Assembly (NCBI RefSeq): GCF_007858185.1 | Contig: NZ_VFES01000007.1 | Location: 124,001-188,000, forward strand | DNA: 64,000 bases | Source of the DNA: Pseudomonas grimontii | GTDB lineage: Bacteria; Pseudomonadota; Gammaproteobacteria; Pseudomonadales; Pseudomonadaceae | Direction of reading: 5' to 3' | In this document: positions 21,370 to 29,263 of the stretch, in pieces | Numbering within the stretch: position 1 is the stretch's first letter | How the letters are laid out: each line of letters begins with the position of its first letter | Program-made: the position numbers and the translations under genes | The notes under the pieces: model-generated | Databases searched by the model: none | Seen by the model: the letters and a program-made list of their open reading frames with translations, nothing else | What the model was told of the DNA's origin: nothing

Positions 21370-21786
21370 GTGGCAACAGCCTCTTGCGTGATTGAAATCC
21401 CTGTGTCGGCCGATCAGGTCTGGCAATTGGTCGGCGGCTTCAACAGCCTGCCTGATTGGCTGCCGCTGATCGTCAAGAGCGAGCCCGGCGAAGGCGGGCG
21501 TGTGCGTCACCTGGAAACCGCCGACGGTGGCGTGGTGGTAGAGCGTTTGCAGACCTTCGATAACGTCGGGCGTACTTACAGCTACACCATTGAAGAGTCG
21601 CCGTTTCCGGTGAGTGCGTACCTGTCCACGTTGCAGGTTGAGGCGCTGACGGAGTCGTCGGCGAAGGTGACATGGTCCGGTGTGTTTACCCCGGCGGCGG
21701 GTACGACGGAGGCGGCGGTGGAAGAGCTGTTTGCCGGTGTATACAGCGGCGGCCTGGAAGCGTTGCGCGCGAACTTCCCGGCCTGA
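21370..21786 (+). CDS. SRPBCC-family protein
   Basis: 138-residue START/Bet v1-like (polyketide cyclase/SRPBCC) protein: VIEIPVSADQVWQLVGGFNSLPDWLP at the N-terminus and a long C-terminal helix (AAVEELFAGVYSGGLEAL). The best start is GTG 21370, preceded by TGTGGAG with 8-nt spacing. Such proteins bind hydrophobic ligands or help in aromatic and polyketide-like chemistry. It is last in the AKR-SDR operon. Confidence 0.78.
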   Translation: MATASCVIEIPVSADQVWQLVGGFNSLPDWLPLIVKSEPGEGGRVRHLETADGGVVVERLQTFDNVGRTYSYTIEESPFPVSAYLSTLQVEALTESSAKVTWSGVFTPAAGTTEAAVEELFAGVYSGGLEALRANFPA

Positions 21787-21815
21787 TCCGATCTACCAGG
21801 CAATGCAAGATTAAT

Positions 21816-21856
21816 GTGGGAGGAGCGGTGCGACGATTCGACTTGCCGCCTCCCAC
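21816..21856. repeat. single REP palindrome containing the 16-mer
   Basis: Hairpin with GTGGGAGG (21816-21823) and CCTCCCAC (21849-21856). The 16-mer GGTGCGACGATTCGAC occupies 21827-21842. It is shared by the convergent SRPBCC and sensor-kinase genes. Confidence 0.75.
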
Positions 21857-21880
21857 CGTTTGACCTCACTGGCTGATGGA

Positions 21881-23275
21881 TCAGGCCTCGGGCATCAGTT
21901 GCTGGCGACACTCCAGGATCAGGCGCGCTCCGCCTTGCTCGCTGGTGCCGACTTCCAACCTGAACCCATGCAGGTTGATGATCGCCGCGACGATCGACAA
22001 GCCCAACCCGAACCCGCCTTGCTGGTCGCCTTCATCCACCCGATAAAAGCGCTGGAACACCGCATCGCGTTCCGCCGGCGGTATGCCGGGCCCGGAGTCG
22101 TGCACTTCGATGCGCGTGCTGCCGGCATCGTTGAGCCCTCGCAGGATCACTTCGCCGCCCGGCGGGGAGAACTTGATGGAGTTGCTCAGCAGGTTGGACA
22201 GGGCTTCGAACAACAGGGCGCGGTCGCCGGTGATCCACGGCAGGGACTCCGGGGTTTCCAGGCGCAGCTGCAATTCGCCTTCTTCGGCCAGGGGCAGGTA
22301 GAAGTCGTGTAACTCGCGCAGCAGTGGCAGCGGGTCCATAACCAGGAAACCGGAACGGCGCTGGTGGTCTTCCAGTTCGGAGATGCGCAGCAGCCCGCGA
22401 AAGCGCGCCATCAGGGTGTCGGTCTCGGCGATTGCGTCGTCCAGTTTCACCGCGTAGCCGGAGTCCTGCTCGGCCTCCTGCCGGATGCGGTAGAGCTGCG
22501 CACGCAGGCGGGTCAGAGGGGTGCGCAGGTCGTGGGCGATGTTGTCGCAGACGCCTTTGACCTCGTTCATCAGCTTTTCGATGCGGTCGAGCATGGCGTT
22601 GACGATGGCGGCGAGCATGTCCAGTTCGTCACGCCGGTTGGACAGCGGCAAACGGTGGGTGAGGTCGCCGGCGACGATGGCTTCGGCGCTGGCCTGGATC
22701 CCGCGAATCCGGCGCAGCGGGCGGCGGCGTAACAGATGCCAGCCGGCGGCGCCGGGGATAATCGTCAGGGACAGCGCCCACAGCAGCGCATGCCAGATGA
22801 TCCGCGTCACACCGAACAGCGAGCCGTTGGCGCGCACCAGCACCAGCCAGCGGCCGTCGTCGGTGTGGGTGGCGACGGCGTCGCAGCTGTCCTTGGGCAG
22901 CTTGGGGTCGTCGGAGTCGACGCAGTTGGCCAGGGCGTGGATCTTGCCGTCCAGCGGCAGGTCGGGCGGGATCGCGCGGATCGGCCCGCTCAAGGGGCGG
23001 AATTGCTCATCGAACAGGCCGTAGGCGTCCACGCCCTTCATGTCAAAGGTCATGCTGGTGGTCAATGCTTCCACCAGTTCTTCGCCGTCGAAGCGCTGGA
23101 ACAGGTGCTGGCGCTGCATCAGGGAATGGCGCGACAGATCGCTCAGGTAACCCGACACCTCGTAATACAGCACCCCCATGAGAATGCAGCTCCAGGCCAC
23201 GAACAACGAACTGTAGAGCGCCAGCAAGCGGCTGCTGGAAGAGCGCCAGCCCTTAGAGGGGTTCAGCAATGACAT
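21881..23275 (-). CDS. two-component sensor histidine kinase
   Basis: 464-residue membrane kinase. A first transmembrane helix lies at about 18-40, then a periplasmic region of about 130 residues, a second helix near 165-185 and HAMP. The phosphoacceptor box VCDNIAHDLRTPLTRLRAQL and ATPase boxes (NLLSNSIKF; DSGPGIP; GFGLGLSIV) follow. The periplasmic region contains two cysteines (ALANCVDSDDPKLPKDSCD) that may form a disulfide. It overlaps the upstream response regulator by 23 nt. The signal is not identifiable from sequence. Confidence 0.9.
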   Translation of the reverse strand: MSLLNPSKGWRSSSSRLLALYSSLFVAWSCILMGVLYYEVSGYLSDLSRHSLMQRQHLFQRFDGEELVEALTTSMTFDMKGVDAYGLFDEQFRPLSGPIRAIPPDLPLDGKIHALANCVDSDDPKLPKDSCDAVATHTDDGRWLVLVRANGSLFGVTRIIWHALLWALSLTIIPGAAGWHLLRRRPLRRIRGIQASAEAIVAGDLTHRLPLSNRRDELDMLAAIVNAMLDRIEKLMNEVKGVCDNIAHDLRTPLTRLRAQLYRIRQEAEQDSGYAVKLDDAIAETDTLMARFRGLLRISELEDHQRRSGFLVMDPLPLLRELHDFYLPLAEEGELQLRLETPESLPWITGDRALLFEALSNLLSNSIKFSPPGGEVILRGLNDAGSTRIEVHDSGPGIPPAERDAVFQRFYRVDEGDQQGGFGLGLSIVAAIINLHGFRLEVGTSEQGGARLILECRQQLMPEA

Positions 23276-23936
23276 AACCGGAACCTCGTACCGTGCGGAT
23301 CAGCGGCGTGAGGCCCGGTGGATCGATTTTCTTGCGCAGACGGCCGATATGCACGTCGATCAGGTTGGTGCCCGGGTCGAAGTGATAACCCCAGACTTCC
23401 TCGAAGATCATCATCCGCGACAGGATCTGCCCGGTGTTGCGCATCAGGAATTCCAGCAGTTTGTATTCGGTGGGCAGCAGGCTCAGCGGCTGCTCGGCGC
23501 GGCTGGCTTCACGGCTGATCAGGTTGATTTCCAGGTCGGCCACGCGCAGCGCGGTCTCGAACTCCTTGACCGTGCTTTTACGGCGCAGCAGCACCTCGAC
23601 GCGGGCGGCCATTTCGTCGGAGGCGAAGGGCTTGGTGAGGTAGTCATCCCCCCCGGCGCGCAGGCCGCGCACGCGCTCGTCGACATCGGAGAGGGCGCTG
23701 ATCATCAGGATCGGCGTCGACACGCCGATGGTGCGCAGGGTGGTAACGATGGCCAGGCCGTCGAGCTCCGGCAGCATGCGGTCGAGGGTGATCAGATCGT
23801 AATCACCACTCACGGCGCGGACCAGGCCTTCGCGGCCGTTGTCCACCCAATCTACGTCCAGTCCATGGCTACTCAGCTCGGCGACGATCTCGCGGGCCGT
23901 TACGGCGTCATCCTCGATGGTCAAAATGCGGGTCAT
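23253..23936 (-). CDS. OmpR/PhoB-family response regulator
   Basis: 227-residue response regulator: receiver domain with acidic pocket EDD, phosphoacceptor in LITLDRMLPELDG, TKPFASDE lysine, then a winged-helix effector domain (LLPTEYKLLEFLMRNTGQILSR; VDVHIGRLRKKI-like segment). ATG 23936 is used because an AGG ribosome site lies 7 nt before it; a start at 23960 would place that site inside the gene. It is cotranscribed with the overlapping sensor kinase. Confidence 0.9.
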   Translation of the reverse strand: MTRILTIEDDAVTAREIVAELSSHGLDVDWVDNGREGLVRAVSGDYDLITLDRMLPELDGLAIVTTLRTIGVSTPILMISALSDVDERVRGLRAGGDDYLTKPFASDEMAARVEVLLRRKSTVKEFETALRVADLEINLISREASRAEQPLSLLPTEYKLLEFLMRNTGQILSRMMIFEEVWGYHFDPGTNLIDVHIGRLRKKIDPPGLTPLIRTVRGSGYVIAEPL

Positions 23937-24057
23937 AGGATTACCTGGTGAGCGATTCACACTAGAAGTACGGGCATTTTGCCAACAAATGGCTGAACGC
24001 TTCCTAAATAAAACTTCATCTAGGCCCAGACACCTATTTCATGACGAACAACGGTCG

Positions 24058-24206
24058 TGTGGGAGCGGGCTTGTCGAATCGTCGCACCGCCCGCGTTGGG
24101 CTGCGAAGCAGCCCCAAAACCAGCCTCTACAGAGTGTCTGATACACCGCGTTCTTCTTTACTGGGGCAGCTACGCAGCCCAACGCGGGACAAGCCCGCTC
24201 GCCACA
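24058..24206. repeat. REP doublet with the 16-mer in only one arm
   Basis: Left part GTGGGAGCGGGCTTGTC (from 24058) is interrupted by GTCGAATCGTCGCACC at 24073-24088 before CGCGTTGGGCTGCG. The right arm, ending at 24206, reads CGCGGGACAAGCCCGC without any interruption. The comparison of the two arms shows directly that about 15-16 bp are extra in the left arm. Confidence 0.82.
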
Positions 24207-24350
24207 ACAGCCCTATCTGCCGGGCGTTCAGCGTTGAGCCAAAGTTGTGTAGTCACCCCCGGTAACCACGATGCGAAGCGAGCCGCCCTTGATCTTGCTT
24301 TTGATCTTGATCTCAGGCGCCCCGTTAAACCACGCTGGCCGGAATTCGAT

Positions 24351-24436
24351 AGTGATTTGGGGGGTAAACCGGCAGGGATGCCGGTTTAGCCGCCCCGCGC
24401 CATGGATGGCGCGTGGCGGCGGCCCCCCAAATCACT
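24351..24436. repeat. three-way-junction (cloverleaf-like) repeat element
   Basis: Outer perfect 14-bp stem AGTGATTTGGGGGG (24351-24364) with CCCCCCAAATCACT (24423-24436). Inside are two adjacent hairpins: TAAACCGGCA-GGGA-TGCCGGTTTA (24365-24388) and a longer one at 24389-24420 with a CGCGCCA-TGGA-TGGCGCG tip. Every base but a few belongs to a helix. Confidence 0.8.
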
Positions 24437-24749
24437 GTCGGATTACGGGCACACCGAGCCTGGGCGAGGTGCCGAGTGGTGGGGCGAAGCGTTTTGCTTA
24501 CTTTTGCGCTGTTCAAAAGTGAGCCGCCGTAAGGGCGGAACCCATAGCCGCCGTTACCGCAGCAACGGATATGTACTCGGTCTGATCCAACATCTTGGTC
24601 GGCCCAGAGGCCCCATCGGGAGCAAGCCCCCTCCCACAGGGAATGCATAACGCCCGCCTGCAACAATCATTTCTTGCAAGTTGCATGGTTTAGGCAAGTT
24701 CAATTTACTTAACTTGTTGAAATAAAAAGGATTTAATTTTCAGCGCGAC

Positions 24750-24765
24750 TGGCATGCTGCCTGCA
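24750..24765 (+). promoter_or_regulatory. candidate sigma-54 (-24/-12) promoter
   Basis: TGGCATGCTGCCTGCA keeps GG and GC at exact sigma-54 spacing with a near-consensus -24 block. Predicted transcription start near 24777, about 42 nt before the membrane-protein gene at 24819. No enhancer-binding gene is adjacent. Confidence 0.5.
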
Positions 24766-24818
24766 CTGTCCCTTTTGAGACTTGTAACACTATTTTTCCT
24801 GCCGGGAGCACCACAACA

Positions 24819-25724
24819 ATGATTACATCCTCATCCACACTGCAAGAGTCGAGTACGCTCTCCGGGGTTTCCTGGGGGGCGATTTTTGCCGGGGCCGCTG
24901 CGGCGGCTGCATTGTCGCTGATTCTGGTATTGCTGGGCTTCGGCCTGGGTTTTTCGGCGGTGTCGCCGTGGGCCGACAGTGGTATCAGCGCCAAGGGGCT
25001 TGGCATTTCCACGATTATCTGGCTGGCCTTTACCCAGATCGTCGCGTCCGGGCTGGGCGGTTATATCGCCGGCCGGTTGCGGGTGAAGTGGGCCAATATG
25101 CACGGCGATGAGGTGTATTTTCGCGACACCGCCCATGGTTTCCTGGCCTGGGCGGTCGCCACGCTGATCACTGCCGTGCTGGTGGTCGGTTCGGTCAGCA
25201 GTGTCGTGAGCGGTGGTGTGAAAGCCGGTGCCAGCGTGGCAGCGGGCGCGGCCAGCGGTATCACTCAAGCCGCGGGCAGTGCCGCGAAAGGCGTTAACGG
25301 CGGCGACTTTGACTATTACGTCGACAGCCTGTTTCGTGATGATCGCCCGGTCGCCGTCAGTGATGACGCTGCCCATGGCGTGGTAGCACGCATCTTCACC
25401 CGCACCCTGAGCAATGACGGCCAACTCGCCGCTGAAGACCGTGCCTACCTGGCCCAGTTGATCAGCCAGCGCACCAACCTCAGCCAGGCGGATGCCGAAG
25501 CGCGTATCGACAAAGTCTACGGCGACGCGCGTAAAGCGATCGAAGACGCCAAGCTCAAAGCCAGGCAAGCCGCTGATACCGCCGCCAAAGTCGCTGCCTA
25601 TACCTCGCTGTGGACCTTTGTCGCACTGTTGATTGGCGCCTTCTTTGCCAGCTTCGCTGCGACCTTTGGTGGCCGTCGCCGCGATGCCGTGGTGTACGTC
25701 GAAACCGAAACCTACGTTCGTTAA
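24819..25724 (+). CDS. integral membrane protein of unknown function
   Basis: 301 residues. An N-terminal glycine/alanine-rich membrane segment (WGAIFAGAAAAAALSLILVLLGFGLGF) is followed by two or three more predicted helices (about 65-85, 105-130) and a last one near 265-290. Between them is a soluble stretch of about 130 residues containing an alanine-rich helix (ADAEARIDKVYGDARKAIEDAKLKARQAADTAAKV, coiled-coil-like). No enzymatic motif is seen. It is cotranscribed with a 24-residue membrane peptide and may be controlled by sigma-54. Stress or envelope function is only a guess. Confidence 0.75.
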   Translation: MITSSSTLQESSTLSGVSWGAIFAGAAAAAALSLILVLLGFGLGFSAVSPWADSGISAKGLGISTIIWLAFTQIVASGLGGYIAGRLRVKWANMHGDEVYFRDTAHGFLAWAVATLITAVLVVGSVSSVVSGGVKAGASVAAGAASGITQAAGSAAKGVNGGDFDYYVDSLFRDDRPVAVSDDAAHGVVARIFTRTLSNDGQLAAEDRAYLAQLISQRTNLSQADAEARIDKVYGDARKAIEDAKLKARQAADTAAKVAAYTSLWTFVALLIGAFFASFAATFGGRRRDAVVYVETETYVR

Positions 25725-25739
25725 TTCAAGGAGAACACC

Positions 25740-25814
25740 ATGCGCTCATTACTTCTGTGGTTCCTCGGCGTGCCGATCCCGGTGATCATCCTGATTGCAA
25801 TTTTCATGCACTGA
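25740..25814 (+). CDS. 24-residue membrane peptide
   Basis: A 25-codon gene starting MRSLLLWFLGVPIPVI and ending IFMH. It has an excellent AAGGAG ribosome site at 25728-25733 and begins 15 nt after the stop of the membrane protein at 25724. The peptide is a single hydrophobic helix with a Pro-Ile-Pro kink and one N-terminal Arg. Coupling to a larger membrane protein suggests an accessory subunit, but the function is unknown. Confidence 0.68.
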   Translation: MRSLLLWFLGVPIPVIILIAIFMH

Positions 25815-25836
25815 TCCCGGGCCTATCTTGGTCCAT

Positions 25837-25926
25837 TGTGGGAGGGGGCTTGCTCCCGATAGCGGTGTATCAGTTGATGTTGCTGTCGACTGACACTCCG
25901 CTATCGGGGGCAAGCCCCCTCCCACA
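25837..25926. repeat. REP doublet (GTGGGAGGGGGC type)
   Basis: Arms 25837-25865 and 25898-25926 are complementary over 29 bp with one mismatch (GCTCCCG/CGGGGGC). It separates the convergent small membrane-peptide gene and the RpiR-family regulator. Confidence 0.85.
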
Positions 25927-25948
25927 TTTGATCTGCGGGGTTTGATAG

Positions 25949-26857
25949 TCAGTCGTCGAACCCGACCTGCTCGTGAATCTCGTCCACCTTCAACTCCAAC
26001 CGATACGCCACCGCAATAAACAACGCCTGGCACAGGCACAAGGTGGCGCTCAACGAGCGGAAGGCAAACGACGAACCTTCATTCACCAACAGCACCGCGT
26101 TGGCCCGCTTGGCCAGGGGCGACAGGTTGCTGTCGGTGATGATCAGGGTCTTGGCCTGATGGTGCTGGGCGATCCGCAGGCAGTGCTGGGTCTCTTTGCC
26201 GTAGGGCGTGAAGCTGATGGCGATCACCAGGTCATTGGCACGTACGCTGCGCATCTGCTCGCGATAGCTGCCGCCCAGGCCTGAGATCAGGTGAATACGT
26301 TTGTTGGTGTGCTGCAGGTTATAGACCAGGTAATCGGCCACCGCGAACGAACGGCGCACGCCGACCACGTAGATATTGTCGGCGTTGACCACCAGGTCGA
26401 CGGCTTTTTCAAACGCCACATCATCCAGCTCCAGCCCCAGGCGCTCGATACCCGACAGGGTCGCGTTGACACACTCGCGGGCCAGGTCGCCGCCGCTGGC
26501 TTTCTGCGACTTGTTGGCGATCATGCTGCGAATGCGCTGCTGGTAGTTCTGCACCGGTGTGGTCTTGTGGGTGTAGGCCTCGCGAAACAACGCCTGCATT
26601 TCACTGAACCCACTGAAGCCGAAACGCTGGGAAAACCGCACGATCGCCGAGGGGTGGACTTCGCATTCGCGGGCGATGTCGCTGATGCGGTCGACCATGA
26701 TCCGGTCGCTCTGCTGGCTCATGTAGCTGGCGATGCGCTTGAGTTGGCGTGGCAGGCTTTCGTATTCGTCGGTGATCAGCTGCAACAGGCGCTCGGCATT
26801 GATCGGAGGGCTGGCGATAGTGTCTTCCAGGGTGGTCTCGGGATCGGTGCGGGACAT
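25949..26857 (-). CDS. iolR: RpiR/MurR-family regulator of inositol catabolism (IolR-like)
   Basis: 302-residue regulator: N-terminal RpiR helix-turn-helix (DEYESLPRQLKRIASYMSQ; SDIARECEVHPSAIVRFSQRFGFSGFSEMQ) and a C-terminal SIS sugar-isomerase fold (NIYVVGVRRSFAVADYLVYNL; AISFTPYGKET) that would bind an inositol catabolite. ATG 26857 has AAGGA upstream. It is divergent from iolC, and perfect GGAA-N6-TTCC palindromes, the motif I recall for Sinorhizobium IolR, occur before iolC and before the inositol-type importer. Confidence 0.85.
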   Translation of the reverse strand: MSRTDPETTLEDTIASPPINAERLLQLITDEYESLPRQLKRIASYMSQQSDRIMVDRISDIARECEVHPSAIVRFSQRFGFSGFSEMQALFREAYTHKTTPVQNYQQRIRSMIANKSQKASGGDLARECVNATLSGIERLGLELDDVAFEKAVDLVVNADNIYVVGVRRSFAVADYLVYNLQHTNKRIHLISGLGGSYREQMRSVRANDLVIAISFTPYGKETQHCLRIAQHHQAKTLIITDSNLSPLAKRANAVLLVNEGSSFAFRSLSATLCLCQALFIAVAYRLELKVDEIHEQVGFDD

Positions 26858-27002
26858 GGGCAATCCTTCTGGCGTGTTCGTCTGATGCGCTGATGGGTGG
26901 CGCAAGTCTACAGGGTAGGCGTAAAAAAATACCCCGGCATCACGGCCGCCGTGGCCTGCTGAAACGATGCACGGGGCTGGTGTGCCATTATGCCGGCTTA
27001 TT

Positions 27003-27016
27003 GGAAAAAATATTCC
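27003..27016. promoter_or_regulatory. IolR-type operator GGAA-N6-TTCC in the iolC promoter
   Basis: GGAA-AAAATA-TTCC, a perfect match to the palindrome recalled for RpiR-type IolR. A degenerate second copy, GGAA-TAAATA-TTGA, lies at 27032-27045. Both are in the AT-rich region between the regulator and iolC. Confidence 0.65.
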
Positions 27017-27140
27017 ACTAAAAATAATTCTGGAATAAATATTGATTGCGGCCGCCGGACGTTCTAGTCTGCTCCCACCAAGAGCGTTTGCCGTCGCCAC
27101 GGCGGCACAACGCAGGCTGATAAAAATAACAGGAGCCAGC

Positions 27141-29078
27141 ATGGGCCAGACTCGTTTTGCCAGTGGGCGTCAATTGGATCTGATTTGCCTCGGGCGCCTG
27201 GGCGTCGACCTCTACGCACAGCAAGTAGGTGCGCGGCTTGAGGACGTGTCCAGCTTCGCCAAATACCTCGGCGGTTCCTCCGCCAATATCGCTTTCGGCA
27301 CTGCCAGGCTGGGGCTCAAGTCGGCGATGTTGAGCCGGGTGGGGGACGACCACATGGGGCGTTTCCTGGTGGAATCCCTGGCCCGCGAGGGCTGTGATGT
27401 CAGCGGCATCAAGGTCGACCCGGAACGCCTCACCGCCATGGTGCTGCTGGGCCTCAAGGACCGCGAGACCTTCCCGTTGGTGTTCTACCGCGAAAACTGC
27501 GCCGACATGGCCCTGCGCGCCGAAGACGTCGACGAAGCCTTTATTGCCTCGAGCAAAGCCTTGCTGATCACCGGCACGCATTTCTCCACGGACGGCGTGT
27601 ACAAGGCCAGCATCCAGGCCCTGGACTATGCGGCCAAACACAACGTCAAGCGCGTGCTGGATATCGACTATCGCCCGGTGTTGTGGGGCCTGGCGGGTAA
27701 GGCTGACGGCGAAACCCGTTTTGTCGCCGACCAGAATGTCAGCCAGCATGTGCAGAACATCCTGCCGCGTTTCGACCTGATCGTCGGCACCGAAGAAGAA
27801 TTCCTGATCGCCGGCGGCAGCGAGGATCTGCTCACCGCCTTGCGCACCGTGCGTGAACTGACCCCGGCAACCCTGGTGGTCAAGCTCGGCCCGCAAGGCT
27901 GCACGGTGATTCACGGCGCGATCCCGGCGCGGCTGGAAGAGGGCGCCATCTACCCGGGCGTACGGGTTGAAGTGCTTAACGTGCTGGGTGCCGGCGATGC
28001 CTTTATGTCGGGCTTCCTCAGCGGCTGGATCAATGACGCCAGCGATGAGCGTTGCAGCCAGTTGGCCAATGCCTGCGGTGGTCTCGTCGTGTCGCGCCAC
28101 GCCTGTGCGCCGGCCATGCCGACGCCTGCCGAGCTGGATTACCTGTTCAGCAGCCCGGTGCCGATCACCCGGCCTGACCAGGACGCGACCCTGCAACGCC
28201 TGCACCGCGTCACGGTGCCGCGCAAGGCGTGGAAACAGCTGTTCATCTTTGCCTTCGATCACCGCTGGCAACTGGTGGACCTGGCGCAACGCGGCGGCCA
28301 GGACCTGACCCGCATCAGTGCGATCAAGCAGCTGTTTATCCAGGCCATCGAACGCGTGGAGAAAAAGCTCGCCGAGCAGGGCGTCGAGGCCGATGTGGGC
28401 CTGTTGGCCGACCAGCGCTTCGGCCAGGACGCGCTCAATGCCGCCAGCGGTCGTGGCTGGTGGATCGCGCGCCCGGTGGAGGTGCAGAACTCGCGGCCGC
28501 TGGCGTTCGAACATGGTCGTTCGATCGGCAGCAACCTGATTGCCTGGCCCCAGGAGCAAATCATCAAGTGCCTGGTGCAGTTCCATCCCGACGATGAGCC
28601 GTTGCTGCGCCTGGAACAGGAAGCGCAGCTCAAGGCGGTGTACGAGGCTTCGGTGGTCAGCGGCCATGAGTTGCTGCTGGAAGTCATCCCGCCCAAGGAT
28701 CATCCGTCCACTTACCCGGACGTGCTCTACCGCAGCCTCAAGCGCCTGTACAACCTGGGTATCTACCCGGCGTGGTGGAAGATCGAGGCGCAGTCGGCCG
28801 AAGACTGGAAAAAGCTCGACGAACTGATCCAGGAACGCGACCCCTACTGCCGTGGCGTAGTGTTGCTGGGCCTGAATGCCTCGGCCGAATGCCTGGCCGC
28901 CGGTTTCCAGCAGGCCGGCCAGAGCAGCACCTGCCGTGGGTTTGCCGTGGGCCGCACGATCTTCCAGGAACCGAGCCGTTTGTGGATGGCGGGGGAGATT
29001 GATGATGAGACGTTGATCCGGCAGGTACAGGCGACCTTTGAGCAGTTGATCAACGCCTGGCGCAGTGCCCGAGGCTAA
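27141..29078 (+). CDS. iolC: IolC: 5-dehydro-2-deoxygluconokinase fused to a DUF2090 aldolase-like domain
   Basis: 645 residues in two parts. Residues about 10-330 are a PfkB-family kinase (LGRLGVDLYAQQ; GGSSANIAFGTARLG; VLGAGDAFMSGFLSG), which phosphorylates 5-dehydro-2-deoxygluconate. Residues about 355-640 are a DUF2090 domain, thought to provide the next aldolase step. ATG 27141 has AGGAG 6 nt upstream. It is the first gene of the iol operon and is preceded by IolR-type palindromes. Confidence 0.9.
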   Translation: MGQTRFASGRQLDLICLGRLGVDLYAQQVGARLEDVSSFAKYLGGSSANIAFGTARLGLKSAMLSRVGDDHMGRFLVESLAREGCDVSGIKVDPERLTAMVLLGLKDRETFPLVFYRENCADMALRAEDVDEAFIASSKALLITGTHFSTDGVYKASIQALDYAAKHNVKRVLDIDYRPVLWGLAGKADGETRFVADQNVSQHVQNILPRFDLIVGTEEEFLIAGGSEDLLTALRTVRELTPATLVVKLGPQGCTVIHGAIPARLEEGAIYPGVRVEVLNVLGAGDAFMSGFLSGWINDASDERCSQLANACGGLVVSRHACAPAMPTPAELDYLFSSPVPITRPDQDATLQRLHRVTVPRKAWKQLFIFAFDHRWQLVDLAQRGGQDLTRISAIKQLFIQAIERVEKKLAEQGVEADVGLLADQRFGQDALNAASGRGWWIARPVEVQNSRPLAFEHGRSIGSNLIAWPQEQIIKCLVQFHPDDEPLLRLEQEAQLKAVYEASVVSGHELLLEVIPPKDHPSTYPDVLYRSLKRLYNLGIYPAWWKIEAQSAEDWKKLDELIQERDPYCRGVVLLGLNASAECLAAGFQQAGQSSTCRGFAVGRTIFQEPSRLWMAGEIDDETLIRQVQATFEQLINAWRSARG

Positions 29079-29106
29079 ACCCAGCTCTAAATTTGAAATG
29101 CAATCC

Positions 29107-29213
29107 AATGTGGGAGGGGCGGTGCGACGATTCGACTTGCCCCCGATGGCGGTGGTGCAGTTACAGAAGTGTTGCCTGACACTCCGCTATCGGGAGCAAG
29201 CCCCCTCCCACAT
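29107..29213. repeat. REP doublet inside the iol operon, 16-mer in the left arm only
   Basis: Left arm AATGTGGGAGGGGC (29107-29120) is followed by the 16-mer GGTGCGACGATTCGAC (29121-29136) and then TTGCCCCCGAT. The right arm (29184-29213) has the plain REP sequence without it. It lies between iolC and iolE. Confidence 0.82.
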
Positions 29214-29263
29214 AAAGCAGAAAGCAGATCTCAGTGATACCTGAAAATAATAAAGGTGCAGCC

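Larger units (their letters stand above)
24207..24818. other. gene-free stretch with a Pseudomonas-type dispersed repeat
   Basis: No convincing gene. It holds the multi-hairpin element at 24351-24436, a following segment (about 24470-24600, GGTGCCGAGTGGTGGGGCGA onwards) that I recall as a common dispersed intergenic repeat in Pseudomonas, a half REP (24613-24639), an AT-rich patch and a sigma-54-like promoter. Short open frames inside it look like repeat translation artefacts. Confidence 0.6.

Noticed and set aside
24570..24777. Short proteins predicted within the dispersed-repeat region
   Set aside because: No ribosome sites and translations follow the repeat sequence, so they are unlikely to be genes.
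27018..29108. 696-codon minus-strand frame opposite iolC
   Set aside because: Antisense shadow; iolC on the plus strand has clear kinase motifs and a ribosome site.
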